Of a DNA stretch of 5,700 bases, positions 5,516 to 5,700 are shown piece after piece (within the stretch, counting starts at the first letter, position 1; each line of letters starts with the position of its first letter). This DNA is from JAWXVE01 sp044425555. Its GTDB lineage: Bacteria; Bacillota; Clostridia; Lachnospirales; Lachnospiraceae. A program made the position numbers and the translations under genes. The stretch covers positions 1 through 5,700 of the forward strand of contig JAWXVF010000157.1 of NCBI GenBank assembly GCA_044425555.1. The letters are read 5' to 3'. The notes beneath the pieces were generated by a model. It searched no databases and was not told the origin of the DNA. It was given only the letters and a program-made list of their open reading frames with translations.

Positions 5516-5700
5516 TTAACCTCTTTCTGAAAAACATTTAAGTTCTTCTCTTATATTTTGAATATAGTTTGCATTTCTAACTGGCTGATTATGCGACAGT
5601 TGAATAATGGCATGAATCTGTTCTACACATTCTTCTAACCGATCATTGACTACGAAATAATCATATTCCTCAATGCCTTCTGCTTCTGTAGCACGAGATA
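5516..5700 (-). CDS. gmk: Guanylate kinase, C-terminal 60 residues (cut by the window edge)
   Basis: Transfers phosphate from ATP to GMP, giving GDP for RNA and DNA synthesis. Reading from the right edge, codons 5698-5696 onward give 60 residues ending with TAA at 5516-5518. SRATEAEGIEEYDYFVVNDRLEE matches the guanylate kinase region that in E. coli reads as a helix with Ala/Arg/Glu followed by YDYLIVND. The remainder is the C-terminal helix typical of the family, ending KCFSERG. The P-loop and GMP-binding residues lie outside the window, so integrity of the catalytic part cannot be judged. The stop is one base before the rpoZ ATG, and the end of the gene carries the rpoZ ribosome binding site. 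The identification rests on a short but characteristic stretch plus the rpoZ context. Confidence 0.9.
   Translation of the reverse strand, partial: SRATEAEGIEEYDYFVVNDRLEECVEQIHAIIQLSHNQPVRNANYIQNIREELKCFSERG

Overview
The window looks like chromosomal housekeeping DNA from a low-GC Gram-positive anaerobe, most likely a member of the Clostridia and plausibly Lachnospiraceae or a relative. The support is AT-rich coding sequence with GGAGG-type ribosome binding sites, a short omega subunit starting MLHPSYTELMKVVNSEV, and the gene order gmk-rpoZ-rimO-pgsA-cinA. That order is assembled from memory of Clostridia genomes; no database search was run. I see no mobile element, CRISPR array, tRNA or rRNA.

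Right to left on the minus strand there is one tightly packed gene train. It runs: 3' end of gmk (guanylate kinase, cut by the right edge), rpoZ (RNA polymerase omega), a 72-base gap with a strong hairpin, rimO (ribosomal protein S12 methylthiotransferase), pgsA (phosphatidylglycerophosphate synthase), cinA (NMN amidohydrolase/CinA) and cls (cardiolipin synthase). Junctions are very short: 1 base for gmk/rpoZ, a 14-base overlap for rimO/pgsA, 2 bases for pgsA/cinA and 37 bases for cinA/cls. This suggests co-transcription and translational coupling, with the rpoZ-rimO hairpin as the only obvious internal control point. pgsA and cls act in one pathway (CDP-diacylglycerol to phosphatidylglycerol phosphate; then phosphatidylglycerol to cardiolipin). 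gmk, rpoZ and rimO serve nucleotide supply, transcription and the ribosome; cinA serves pyridine-nucleotide salvage or repair.

At the left edge a single plus-strand gene converges on the train. It encodes a 145-residue, probably four-helix membrane protein of unknown function. It has its own good sigma-A-type promoter (TTGACA, 17 bases, TATCAT), and a run of 11 C then 7 T ends one base before the -35 box. Its likely terminators are a weak hairpin over its tandem stop codons and a larger inverted repeat lying within the 3' end of cls.

I did not find a clearly novel system. The points most worth a second look are the homopolymer tract next to the promoter of the unknown membrane gene, the placement of cls directly after cinA (where recA is often found in Clostridia), and the hairpin between rpoZ and rimO.
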